Translations under genes and position numbers: made by a program | The notes under the pieces: model-generated | What the model saw: only the letters and a program-made list of their open reading frames with translations | The model's database searches: none | What the model was told of the DNA's origin: nothing | Shown here: one piece after another, positions 7,432 through 13,173 of the stretch | How the letters are laid out: each line of letters begins with the position of its first letter | Numbering within the stretch: position 1 is the first letter of the stretch | From: Armatimonadota bacterium | GTDB lineage: Bacteria; Sysuimicrobiota; Sysuimicrobiia; Sysuimicrobiales; JACQTN01 | Assembly (NCBI GenBank): GCA_016210785.1 | Contig: JACQTN010000050.1 | Coordinates: 1-13,173, forward strand | Direction of reading: 5' to 3' | Length of the DNA stretch: 13,173 nt

Positions 7432-7478
7432 TCAAACCGTCAATTCATGAACATATTCCATGGAGGAGGCGGTCCTCC
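7432..7478 (-). other. Possible leader peptide preceded by a GGAGGA/TCCTCC hairpin upstream of the rodZ-like gene
   Basis: A 9-codon frame MEYVHELTV runs from an ATG at 7461 to a TGA at 7434-7432. Just upstream a perfect 6-bp hairpin (7462-7467 with 7473-7478, 5-nt loop) pairs a Shine-Dalgarno-like GGAGGA with TCCTCC. The TGA overlaps an in-frame TTG (7435) of the rodZ-like frame. A frame this short can occur by chance. I see no convincing -35/-10 pair in this leader. Confidence 0.25.
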
Positions 7479-7552
7479 TCTCCCGCAGATCCGGCAAACC
7501 GGACCGCAGAAGCGGGTGCGGCGTCGCGGGAGGGGCCGGGGTCTGGAGGAGG

Positions 7553-7576
7553 TGCTGCGTCCTCAAGGACGCAGCA
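7553..7576 (-). terminator. Stem-loop at the end of the small exported-protein gene
   Basis: TGCTGCGTCC and GGACGCAGCA form a perfect 10-bp stem with a 4-nt loop that contains the TGA stop (7563-7565). On the minus strand no U-run follows, so it is terminator-like but incomplete. It may mark the 3' end of the ABC importer transcript. Confidence 0.4.
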
Positions 7577-8006
7577 GCGGCCCCAGGTGATCGCTGGTGA
7601 TGCACAGCGGCACATAGGTCCGGAGCAGCTCGTCGTGGCTGTCAAACGCCTCCACGCGGTAGCACGTGCCGACCACCCTGAGAGGGCGATCCAGGATGGC
7701 CACGTGCTCCTCCGCGTCCTCCGCGGTCATGTGCAGGACCGGCTCCCAGGGGCCGCCCGGGCCGGGTGCGCGCAACAGGCGGTAGTGCCCGGCGAACTGG
7801 TCACGATCCCACCACAGCACCACCGCGTCATCGCGCCGCCAGCCGATCAGGTCGCCGTAGGCGTTGTGGTGGGCAAAGGTGGCGTGGCCCGAGGTGCGCG
7901 CGGGGGCGCCCAGGAAGGCGGCGCCCCCGGGCACCGGATCGAACGCGCCCAGGACAAAGCCTCCCCCGAACAGGAGAAGGAGAAACGCCACCCGCCTCCA
8001 CCGCAT
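7563..8006 (-). CDS. Small exported or membrane-anchored protein with a fibronectin-III-like segment, function unknown
   Basis: I do not recognise a named family. From the ATG at 8006 it has 147 residues; GGAG lies 9 nt upstream. An in-frame ATG at 8021 (152 residues) has a poorer site. The N-terminus MRWRRVAFLLLLFGGGFVLGAF is a signal peptide or single TM anchor with a basic n-region and no lipobox Cys. Residues about 60-140 have the spacing of one fibronectin type III-like beta sandwich: VVLWWDRDQFAGHYRLLRA, then GGPWEPV, then a late TCYRVEAFDSHDELLRTYVPLC. The two Cys in the last part could form a disulfide after export. It follows permease 2 by about 55 nt with a possible -10 (TATAGT) between them, so it may be read with the importer or separately. 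The FN3 reading rests on pattern only. Confidence 0.7.
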   Translation of the reverse strand: MRWRRVAFLLLLFGGGFVLGAFDPVPGGAAFLGAPARTSGHATFAHHNAYGDLIGWRRDDAVVLWWDRDQFAGHYRLLRAPGPGGPWEPVLHMTAEDAEEHVAILDRPLRVVGTCYRVEAFDSHDELLRTYVPLCITSDHLGPLLRP

Positions 8007-8040
8007 GCTGTGCGTCTCCATGGCCTGAGACAACCGGGAT

Positions 8041-8046
8041 ACTATA
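8041..8046 (-). promoter_or_regulatory. Possible -10 element before the small exported-protein gene
   Basis: TATAGT in the AT-rich sequence TAAGTATATAGTATC on the minus strand, identical to the recA -10. No recognisable -35 hexamer stands 16-18 bp upstream, so this is only a weak promoter candidate. Confidence 0.3.
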
Positions 8047-8061
8047 TACTTAGACGGCGGG

Positions 8062-8964
8062 CTACCCTTCCTCCTTCACGTAGGGCCGGCCCGCCGCGGC
8101 CGGCGGGCGTGCGCGCCGCACCACCCCCGCCAGCACCAGGATCGACACGGCGTAGGGCAGCGCCGTGATGAACTGGTAAGGCACGCCGGTCACCACGACC
8201 CGCAGGCTCAGGGCGTCGAAGAAGCCGAACAGCGCCGAGGCCGCGGCCGCGCCCACCGGCCACCAGTTGCCGAAGATCAGCGCGGCCAGCGCGATGAACC
8301 CGCGCCCCTGGGTCATCCCCTCGAAGTAGTGGCGCCCCTGCTCGATGGCCAGATAACTCCCCGCCACGCCCGCGAAGACCCCGCTCAGCAGCACGCCGCT
8401 GTAGCGCAGCACGTACACGTTAAGCCCCAGCGTGTCCGCGGCGTGGGGGTTCTCGCCCACCGCGCGCAGCCGCAGCCCGAAGACGGTGCGGGTAAGGATC
8501 AGGTGCGCGGCCACCACCGCCAGCGCCGCCAGCACCACCAGCGGCGAGATGCCGCTGGCCACCGGCCGCAAGAAGGGGACGTCGCGCAGCAGCGGGACGC
8601 TGAGCGGCGCGAATCCGGGGACGCCGGGCGACTGGGTGGCCATGCCGAACAGCAGGATGGAGAGGAACCGGGTCAGACCGCCCGCCAGCATGTTGAGGGC
8701 GACGCCGCTGATGATCTGGTCCACATGGAAGGTGATGGTCACCACCGCGTGCAGCAGAGCCAAGGCCAGCCCCGCCGCGGCGGCCATCGCCACGCCGGCC
8801 GCCGGCCCGTACTTCAGCGCGCCCAGCGCGCCGAAGAAGGTGCCCACGATCATGATGCCCTCCAGGCCGATGTTGACCACACCGCCCCGCTCGCTGAAGA
8901 CCGCGCCCAGCGAGGCCAGCAGGATCGGCACGGTGAGACGGATCGCGGAGGCAACCAGCTCCAT
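8062..8964 (-). CDS. BMP-type nucleoside ABC transporter, permease subunit 2 (NupQ/YufQ-like)
   Basis: A 300-residue polytopic membrane protein of the BPD_transp_2 family that forms half of the import channel. The family signature SERGGVVNIGLEGIMIVGTF is at residues 24-43. Hydrophobic helices follow in sequence (ILLASLGAVF, AAGVAMAAAAGLALALLHAVV, GISPLVVLAALAVVAAHLI, RYSGVLLSGVFAGVAGSYL, FIALAALIFGNWWPVGAAAASALFG, ALPYAVSILVLAGVV). The cytoplasmic coupling segment is TRTVFGLRLRAVGENPHAADTLG. The C-terminus is basic (VRRARPPAAAGRPYVKEEG). The ATG at 8964 overlaps the stop of permease 1 by one base (TGATG), so translation is coupled. The frame stays open far upstream, but that part is not homologous. 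Nucleoside specificity is inferred from family context. Confidence 0.95.
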   Translation of the reverse strand: MELVASAIRLTVPILLASLGAVFSERGGVVNIGLEGIMIVGTFFGALGALKYGPAAGVAMAAAAGLALALLHAVVTITFHVDQIISGVALNMLAGGLTRFLSILLFGMATQSPGVPGFAPLSVPLLRDVPFLRPVASGISPLVVLAALAVVAAHLILTRTVFGLRLRAVGENPHAADTLGLNVYVLRYSGVLLSGVFAGVAGSYLAIEQGRHYFEGMTQGRGFIALAALIFGNWWPVGAAAASALFGFFDALSLRVVVTGVPYQFITALPYAVSILVLAGVVRRARPPAAAGRPYVKEEG

Positions 8965-10094
8965 CAGGCCGCCTCCGGTCCTGGAGTTGCCGCGCCCGGC
9001 ACCGCCGCCTCGCGGGTGCGGAGCGCGCGGAGATACCGCGACACGCCTTCGTAGGCGACGACGATCGCCAGGATCGTCACCGCCTGCAGGATGGTGATCA
9101 CCTCCCGCGGCACGCGGCTGAACACCTGGATGCCCTCCGCGCCGCGGTCGAGATAGCCAAAGAGCAGCGCCGCGAAGATGATCCCCACCGGATGGTTTTT
9201 CGCCAGCAGCGCCACGGAGATCCCCAGAAACCCGAGCCCTTTGGGAAAGTCCACGTCGAAGTAGCCGAAGAACCCCAGCAGGTCGTTGAGCCCCACCAGC
9301 CCGGCGAGCGCCCCGCTGCCCGCGAACATCATGAGGTGCACGCGGTCGAGGGGGATGCCCGCCGCCTCTGCGGCGCCCGCCCCGTGGGCCACCGCCCGCA
9401 CCTCGTAGCCCGCCCGCGTCGTGCTGAGCAGCAGGGCCAGCGCCACACACAGCAGGATCCCGACGGGCAGCAGCCAGTTGAGCGCCGAGTGGCCGGGCAG
9501 TTCGATCCCTGCCAGCGCCAGCGCGTCGTGCAGGCCGGGCATGCGGGCCGACGCCGCCAGTAGCGGCGTGCGGATGCGGGGCGTGCCGGCCTGGGCGGGG
9601 TCGCGGAAGACGTCCGCCAGCAGGTAGTGCACCAGCGCCAGCGCGATGTAGTTCATCATGATGGTGGTGATGACTTCGTGGGCCCCGCGGCGCAGGCGCA
9701 GCAGGATCGGCGGCAGCGCCCACAGCACACCGCCAGCCACGCCGGCCAGGATCGTCAGGGGGAGATGGATCACGGCGGGCAGCCCGCGCAGCCCGAACCC
9801 CACCATCGCCGCGGCGAAGGCGCCGATGTAATACTGGCCCTCCACCCCGATGTTCCATAGATTCACGCGGAAGGCCATGGCCGCGGCCAGGCCCGCGAAG
9901 ATCAGCGGCGTGGCCTTGAAGGCGATGGAAGCCAGGCTGGCGGGCCGCAGGTTGAAGCTCGCCATCAGGGCGAAGGTGGCGACCGGATCGTGCCCCAGCG
10001 CCAGCATGATGGCCGCCGCCACCACGACGCCCAGCAGCAGCGCCACCAGCGGGGCGGCCGCCTGGAGGACGGTGAGGCGCACGCGCGGGCTCAC
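8964..10094 (-). CDS. BMP-type nucleoside ABC transporter, permease subunit 1 (NupP/YufP-like)
   Basis: A 376-residue BPD_transp_2 permease, longer than its partner as usual for the first permease of this family. An N-terminal TM helix (about 10-34) is followed by the signature AMAFRVNLWNIGVEGQYYIGA (72-92). Several more hydrophobic spans follow (LTILAGVAGGVLWALPPILL, VITTIMMNYIALALVHYLL, LLPVGILLCVALALLLS, IFAALLFGYLD, ITILQAVTILAIVVAYEG). The coupling segment is TTRAGYEVRAVAHGAGAAEAAGI. The start is GTG at 10094. It overlaps the ATPase stop by 4 nt (GTGA) and has a GGGAGGG Shine-Dalgarno sequence about 8 nt upstream. It ends in an Ala/Pro-rich cytoplasmic tail. It pairs with permease 2 and the ATPase. 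Confidence 0.95.
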   Translation of the reverse strand: MSPRVRLTVLQAAAPLVALLLGVVVAAAIMLALGHDPVATFALMASFNLRPASLASIAFKATPLIFAGLAAAMAFRVNLWNIGVEGQYYIGAFAAAMVGFGLRGLPAVIHLPLTILAGVAGGVLWALPPILLRLRRGAHEVITTIMMNYIALALVHYLLADVFRDPAQAGTPRIRTPLLAASARMPGLHDALALAGIELPGHSALNWLLPVGILLCVALALLLSTTRAGYEVRAVAHGAGAAEAAGIPLDRVHLMMFAGSGALAGLVGLNDLLGFFGYFDVDFPKGLGFLGISVALLAKNHPVGIIFAALLFGYLDRGAEGIQVFSRVPREVITILQAVTILAIVVAYEGVSRYLRALRTREAAVPGAATPGPEAA

Positions 10095-11623
10095 GGCGCG
10101 CCCTCCCTTCCCTTGCGCTCCGTGCCCACCATGTACAACCCCAACTCCGCCGGCGTGGCCTCGCCGTGGGCGAACTCGGCCGCGATCCGGCCGTTGTACA
10201 TGACGCCGATGCGGTCTGCCAGCGTCAGGACTTCGTCCAGGTCCGCGGAGACCAGCAGCACGGCGCGCCCCTCCGCGCGAGCCGCCAGCAACTGCCGGCG
10301 CACGAACTCGGTGGCCCCGATGTCGAGCCCGCGCGTGGGCTGCGCTGCGATCAGCACCCGCGGCTGGAAGGCCAGCTCCCGGGCCAGGACGAGTTTCTGC
10401 TGGTTGCCGCCCGACAGCGCCAGCGCCGGCGTGCGCAGGGCGGGCACGCGCACGTCAAACTCCGCGACGCGCTGCCGGCCGAACTCCAGGATCGCGGGCA
10501 TGCGCAGGAACGGCCCCCGCAGGAAGGAGCGCCGGCGGTGGTGGCCCAGGATCAGGTTTTCCCACACCGCCATGGGCAGCACCAGCCCGCGGCGGTGGCG
10601 GTCCTCAGGCACGTGGGCCACCCCGCGGCTTCGCGCCTCCCGCACCGTGTGCCGCGCCACCGGGGCCCCACCCACCAGCACCCGCCCGCCGGCCAGCGGC
10701 CGCAGCCCCACCAGCGCCTCCACCAGCTCCGACTGGCCGTTGCCCTCTACCCCGGCGATGGCGTAGATCTCTCCCCCGCGCACGGCCAAGGAGACGCCAC
10801 GAACGAGCGCGCGGCCGTCGCCGTCGGCCACGGTCAGGTCCTGCGCCTCCAACATCAACTCTCCGGGCGCGGCCGGCGACCGCTCCAGCGCCAGCAGCAC
10901 CGGCCGGCCCACCATCATCTCCGCCAGCGCCGCCTTGGTGGCGCCCGCCGCCACGGTCCCCACGACCCGGCCGCGCCGCAGCACCGTGATGCGGTCGGCG
11001 ATGGCCAGCACCTCGTCCAGCTTGTGGCTGATGAACAGGATGGTCTTGCCGTCGGCGCGCAGGCGTCGGAGGTTAGTGAACAGCTCTTCCACTTCCTGCG
11101 GCACCAGTACTGCGGTGGGCTCGTCCAGGATCAGGATCTCGGCGCCGCGGTAGAGCACTTTGAGGATCTCGATGCGCTGCTGCTCGCCGACGGAGAGGGT
11201 CTGCACCTGCGCGTCGGGATCCAGGCGGAACCCGAACTGCTGGCACAGACGGGCCACCACCGCCCGGGCCCGCGCCCGGTCCAGGCGCCCGTGCGACGCG
11301 GGCTCGCTGCCCAGGATGATGTTCTCGGTCACCGTGAAGCCGGGCACCAGCATGAAGTGTTGGTGCACCATGCCGATGCCCAGGTGCAGGGCGTGCCGCG
11401 GGCCGTCCAGCGCCACCGGGCGGCCGCGGATCAGAATCTCGCCGGCGTCCGGCCGGTACAGGCCGTAGAGGATCTTCATGAGGGTGGACTTGCCCGCGCC
11501 GTTCTCGCCCACCACGGCGTGGATCTCGCCGCGCCCCACCTCCACCGTCACGCCGTCGTTGGCGACGACGCCGGGGAAGCGCTTGGTGATGTCGCGGAGC
11601 TGGATGACCGGCTCGGCGGCCAT
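10091..11623 (-). CDS. BMP-type nucleoside ABC transporter, two-domain ATP-binding subunit (NupO/YufO-like)
   Basis: A 510-residue tandem ABC ATPase that powers the importer. Domain 1 is canonical: Walker A GENGAGKST (39-47), Q-loop Q88, signature LSVGEQQ (143-149), Walker B ILILDEPT (163-170), switch His H200. Domain 2 is degenerate: Walker A GVEGNGQSE (291-299) lacks the Lys, Walker B reads VLIAAQPTRGLD (423-434) with Gln where catalytic Glu is expected, and the switch His is replaced (VSADLDE, 458-464). Its signature LSGGNQQK (403-410) is intact. This asymmetry is typical of the YufO/sugar-nucleoside ABC family, so it is not damage. The ATG is at 11623. A 176-nt gap with a stem-loop separates it from the binding-protein gene upstream. 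It overlaps permease 1 by 4 nt. Confidence 0.96.
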   Translation of the reverse strand: MAAEPVIQLRDITKRFPGVVANDGVTVEVGRGEIHAVVGENGAGKSTLMKILYGLYRPDAGEILIRGRPVALDGPRHALHLGIGMVHQHFMLVPGFTVTENIILGSEPASHGRLDRARARAVVARLCQQFGFRLDPDAQVQTLSVGEQQRIEILKVLYRGAEILILDEPTAVLVPQEVEELFTNLRRLRADGKTILFISHKLDEVLAIADRITVLRRGRVVGTVAAGATKAALAEMMVGRPVLLALERSPAAPGELMLEAQDLTVADGDGRALVRGVSLAVRGGEIYAIAGVEGNGQSELVEALVGLRPLAGGRVLVGGAPVARHTVREARSRGVAHVPEDRHRRGLVLPMAVWENLILGHHRRRSFLRGPFLRMPAILEFGRQRVAEFDVRVPALRTPALALSGGNQQKLVLARELAFQPRVLIAAQPTRGLDIGATEFVRRQLLAARAEGRAVLLVSADLDEVLTLADRIGVMYNGRIAAEFAHGEATPAELGLYMVGTERKGREGAP

Positions 11624-11761
11624 GCGCCGGGTCGCCCCTATACAGCTTGCACAGGAATCGCGGAGGTCGCGGTCAGGCTGACGTGGGATCGCTGACCCTC
11701 TCGAATCATCGCAGAGCCCCGGCGGCCGCGGAATGGACGGTCCGATGAGTCGAGGGAGTCA

Positions 11762-11788
11762 CCCGGGAAATGCAGCGTATTTCCTGGG
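11762..11788 (-). terminator. Stem-loop between the binding-protein and ATPase genes (attenuator-like)
   Basis: CCCGGGAAAT and ATTTCCTGGG form a 10-bp stem with one G-T wobble and a 7-nt loop, beginning 12 nt after the BMP stop codon. No U-run follows, so it is probably not a full intrinsic terminator. A 3' hairpin here could protect the binding-protein mRNA and lower downstream expression, as in many ABC operons. Confidence 0.5.
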
Positions 11789-11799
11789 GTCCGCCGCGA

Positions 11800-12846
11800 C
11801 TACTGCAGTTCTTTGCGGGAGGCCGGCACCTTGATCTTCCCCGCCACGATGTCTTTGCGGATGGCGTCCAGCCGCGGCGCGATGTCCTGGATCATGGACC
11901 GGTTGTGCTGGTTCACGGCATATCCCACGCCGTTTTCCTTGAGCCCGAAGGTGGCGTACCCGCCCTTGAACTTCCCCTGCACCTGCGCCCTGATGGTCTC
12001 GTAGACCGCCACGTCCACCCGCTTGAGCATGCTGGTGAGAATGTGCCTGCGCAGGTCGGGCTTCACGGTCAGAGACTGGTCGGCGTCCACGCCGATGGCC
12101 AGCCGCTTCTTGACCGACGCCGCCTCGAAGACGCCGATCCCGGTGGCGCCGGAGGCGTGGTAGATGATGTCCGCGCCGCGGTCGTACTGGGCCAGCGCCA
12201 GCTCCTTGCCCTTCACCGGGTCGCGGAACGCCTCGCCGGTGGTGCCCGCGTAATCGCTGAACACCTCGATCTTCGGCTTCACGTATCGCGCGCCCGCGAT
12301 GTAGCCCGCTTCAAACTTCTCGATGAGCGGGATCTTCATGCCGCCCACGAAGCCGATCTTCCCGGTCCTGGACTTGAGGGCGGCCGCGGCGCCCACCAGG
12401 AAGGAGCCCTCGTGCTCTTTGAACAGCAGGCAGACGACGTTGGAGCCGTCGTTCAACGCCTCGATGAACCCGTCCACCAGGCCGAACTTCACCTTGGGAA
12501 ACTGCCCGGCCACCTTCTTGATGTTGTCGGTGAACAGGAACCCGATGCCGAAGATCAGGTCGTAGCCGTCTTCCGCCAGCAGGCGCAGCAGCGCCTCCCG
12601 GTTCTCGCCGCCGGCGGACGGCTCCAGGTACTTGGTGGTGATGCGCGCGGAGAACTCCTTGCCCGCACGCTCCAGGCCGGCGTAGGCCATGTCGTTAAAG
12701 GACAGATCCCCGCGGCCCCCCACGTCGAAGACCAGGCCGACCTTCATCTTTTTCGGGGCCTGGCCCGCGGGCACCGGCGACGGCATCGCCAGCGCGCCCG
12801 CCATCAGCACCGCCACCACGAGCGCCAGAATCCTGGACGGGCTCAT
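11800..12846 (-). CDS. BMP family (PnrA-like) substrate-binding protein of a nucleoside ABC transporter
   Basis: A 348-residue exported binding protein that captures a ligand, probably purine nucleosides by family, and delivers it to the permeases. The signal peptide SRILALVVAVLMAGALA (residues 4-20) lacks a lipobox Cys, unlike most Gram-positive BMP lipoproteins. Mature family motifs: KVGLVFDVGGRGDLSFNDMA (35-54; PnrA-like DxGGxxDxSFN), DLIFGIGFLF (96-105), GSFLVGAAAAL (147-157), KIGFVGGMKIPLIEKFEAGY (163-182), GADIIYHASGATGIGVFEAA (224-243), GVDADQS (252-258), TSMLKRVDVAVYE (271-283). The ATG at 12846 has GAGGGGGG about 7 nt upstream, plus a GGAGG directly abutting it. It heads the importer operon. 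A frame extension to 13017 has no signal-like or family sequence and is not used. Confidence 0.95.
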   Translation of the reverse strand: MSPSRILALVVAVLMAGALAMPSPVPAGQAPKKMKVGLVFDVGGRGDLSFNDMAYAGLERAGKEFSARITTKYLEPSAGGENREALLRLLAEDGYDLIFGIGFLFTDNIKKVAGQFPKVKFGLVDGFIEALNDGSNVVCLLFKEHEGSFLVGAAAALKSRTGKIGFVGGMKIPLIEKFEAGYIAGARYVKPKIEVFSDYAGTTGEAFRDPVKGKELALAQYDRGADIIYHASGATGIGVFEAASVKKRLAIGVDADQSLTVKPDLRRHILTSMLKRVDVAVYETIRAQVQGKFKGGYATFGLKENGVGYAVNQHNRSMIQDIAPRLDAIRKDIVAGKIKVPASRKELQ

Positions 12847-12890
12847 CCTCCGACCCCCCTCGTCAGACGTTGGCTCCAACAGGCTCCCTG

Positions 12891-12896
12891 ATAATA
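12891..12896 (-). promoter_or_regulatory. Possible -10 element of the importer operon
   Basis: TATTAT (5 of 6 to consensus) in the short AT-rich patch CGAATATTATC on the minus strand, 45 nt before the BMP ATG. The -35 position falls within the hairpin at 12899-12936 and has no TTGACA-like hexamer, so activator dependence or another sigma factor is possible. Confidence 0.35.
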
Positions 12897-12898
12897 TT

Positions 12899-12936
12899 CG
12901 AGGCCGCGGCCGGCGATTCCCCTTGCCGCGGCCTCG
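12899..12936. repeat. Perfect 12-bp inverted repeat upstream of the BMP gene
   Basis: CGAGGCCGCGGC (12899-12910) and GCCGCGGCCTCG (12925-12936) are exact inverted copies around a 14-nt centre. It ends 2 bp from the -10 candidate, so it could be an operator, or if transcribed a very stable hairpin. Each arm also contains the palindrome GCCGCGGC or its core CCGCGG. Confidence 0.75.
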
Positions 12937-12946
12937 CATCAAGGTT

Positions 12947-12975
12947 GGCTGGAGTGACTTCGCGCCACTCCAGCC
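12947..12975. repeat. Perfect 10-bp inverted repeat, second hairpin upstream of the BMP gene
   Basis: GGCTGGAGTG (12947-12956) and CACTCCAGCC (12966-12975) are exact inverted copies around a 9-nt centre, 10 bp from the neighbouring 12-bp inverted repeat. It could terminate an upstream minus-strand transcript or serve as a regulator site. No U-run follows in either direction. Confidence 0.7.
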
Positions 12976-13173
12976 TTCATCTTGTTTGCGATCGGGGGAG
13001 GCCCTGACACGTTCCACCCGCGTGCAAGGCGCACCGCTGTGCCGCGCTCGCCGAACTTACGGCGCGCCGGCACGTGCCACATTCTTCCGCCGCGAGCCGC
13101 CCTACTGCGCTCACCGGACGCACGACGGGCAGGTGCGACGTTGTGCGCCGTGTCCCATGCTACCGCGCTTGCC

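Larger units (their letters stand above)
12847..13173. other. Intergenic region upstream of the BMP gene, no gene recognised
   Basis: In 327 nt I see no convincing coding region. The BMP-proximal half holds a -10-like TATTAT on the minus strand (12891-12896), an inverted GTTGG/CCAAC repeat (12869-12880) and two large hairpins. The distal half (about 12990-13173) is GC-rich and without clear structure apart from the 10-bp palindrome GGCACGTGCC (13069-13078). I did not recognise a known riboswitch consensus. Confidence 0.5.

Noticed and set aside
7443..7461. Possible second SOS box (GAACATATTCC) before the rodZ-like gene
   Set aside because: The right half-site does not match GTTC at the correct spacing, and no promoter is recognisable around it.
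8967..9858. Upstream extension of the permease 2 frame to 9858 (598 codons in all)
   Set aside because: The extension overlaps permease 1 in another frame and is Arg/Gly/Ala-rich without membrane helices. Family similarity begins at the ATG at 8964.
10091..10760. Degenerate second ATPase domain as a sign of gene decay
   Set aside because: Loss of the Walker A Lys, catalytic Glu and switch His in domain 2 is normal for this importer family, the signature LSGGNQQK is intact, and the frame is unbroken.
12847..13017. N-terminal extension of the BMP protein to 13017
   Set aside because: It would bury the signal peptide behind about 57 charged residues, crosses both hairpins, and has no family similarity.
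13069..13078. Palindrome GGCACGTGCC as an operator
   Set aside because: A 10-bp GC-rich palindrome is common by chance here, is 223 bp from the BMP ATG, and has no second copy or promoter beside it.

Overview
The window is GC-rich bacterial DNA (hand counts of about 72% GC in recA extein coding sequence). Every gene I can support lies on the minus strand, so transcription runs from high to low coordinates. There are two blocks. Upstream (about 12.9 to 7.5 kb) is a BMP/PnrA-type nucleoside ABC importer: substrate-binding protein, two-domain ATPase and two permeases, followed by a small exported protein of unknown function. Downstream (about 7.4 kb to the left edge) is a housekeeping and DNA-repair block: a RodZ-like membrane HTH protein, cinA (pncC-fused), thpR, an intein-containing recA, and a UvrD-family helicase that runs off the window.

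The order rodZ-like, cinA, thpR, recA recalls Bacillota, Deinococcota and related lineages. The recA promoter carries a 14-bp perfect palindrome of the Gram-positive LexA type. The BMP protein has a signal peptide but no lipobox cysteine, unlike most Gram-positive BMP lipoproteins. I read this as a high-GC member of the Terrabacteria-like lineages, possibly an uncultured phylum. That placement is inference.

The most notable feature is recA. Its 720-codon frame is a 361-residue RecA interrupted after residue 203 by a 359-residue intein (C1 at the start, VVHN at the end, +1 Ser). The intein sits in the L2 DNA-binding loop, between MFG and SPETTTGG, which is the insertion site known from Mycobacterium leprae RecA. 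Both LAGLIDADG-type endonuclease motifs keep acidic residues. Functional RecA, and hence the SOS response, therefore depends on protein splicing.

Regulatory signals that can be read directly: (i) TTGACA-18-TATAGT upstream of recA, with the LexA-like palindrome in the spacer and the -35 overlapping the thpR stop codon; (ii) TTGATT-17-TATGAT upstream of cinA; (iii) tandem perfect hairpins (10 and 12 bp) upstream of the BMP gene; (iv) a hairpin between the BMP and ATPase genes, typical of polycistrons that overproduce the binding protein. The ATPase, permease 1 and permease 2 genes overlap by 4 and 1 nt and so are translationally coupled. recA and the helicase are 37 nt apart and probably form one SOS-controlled unit. 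CRISPR arrays, rRNA, tRNA and insertion sequences were not seen.
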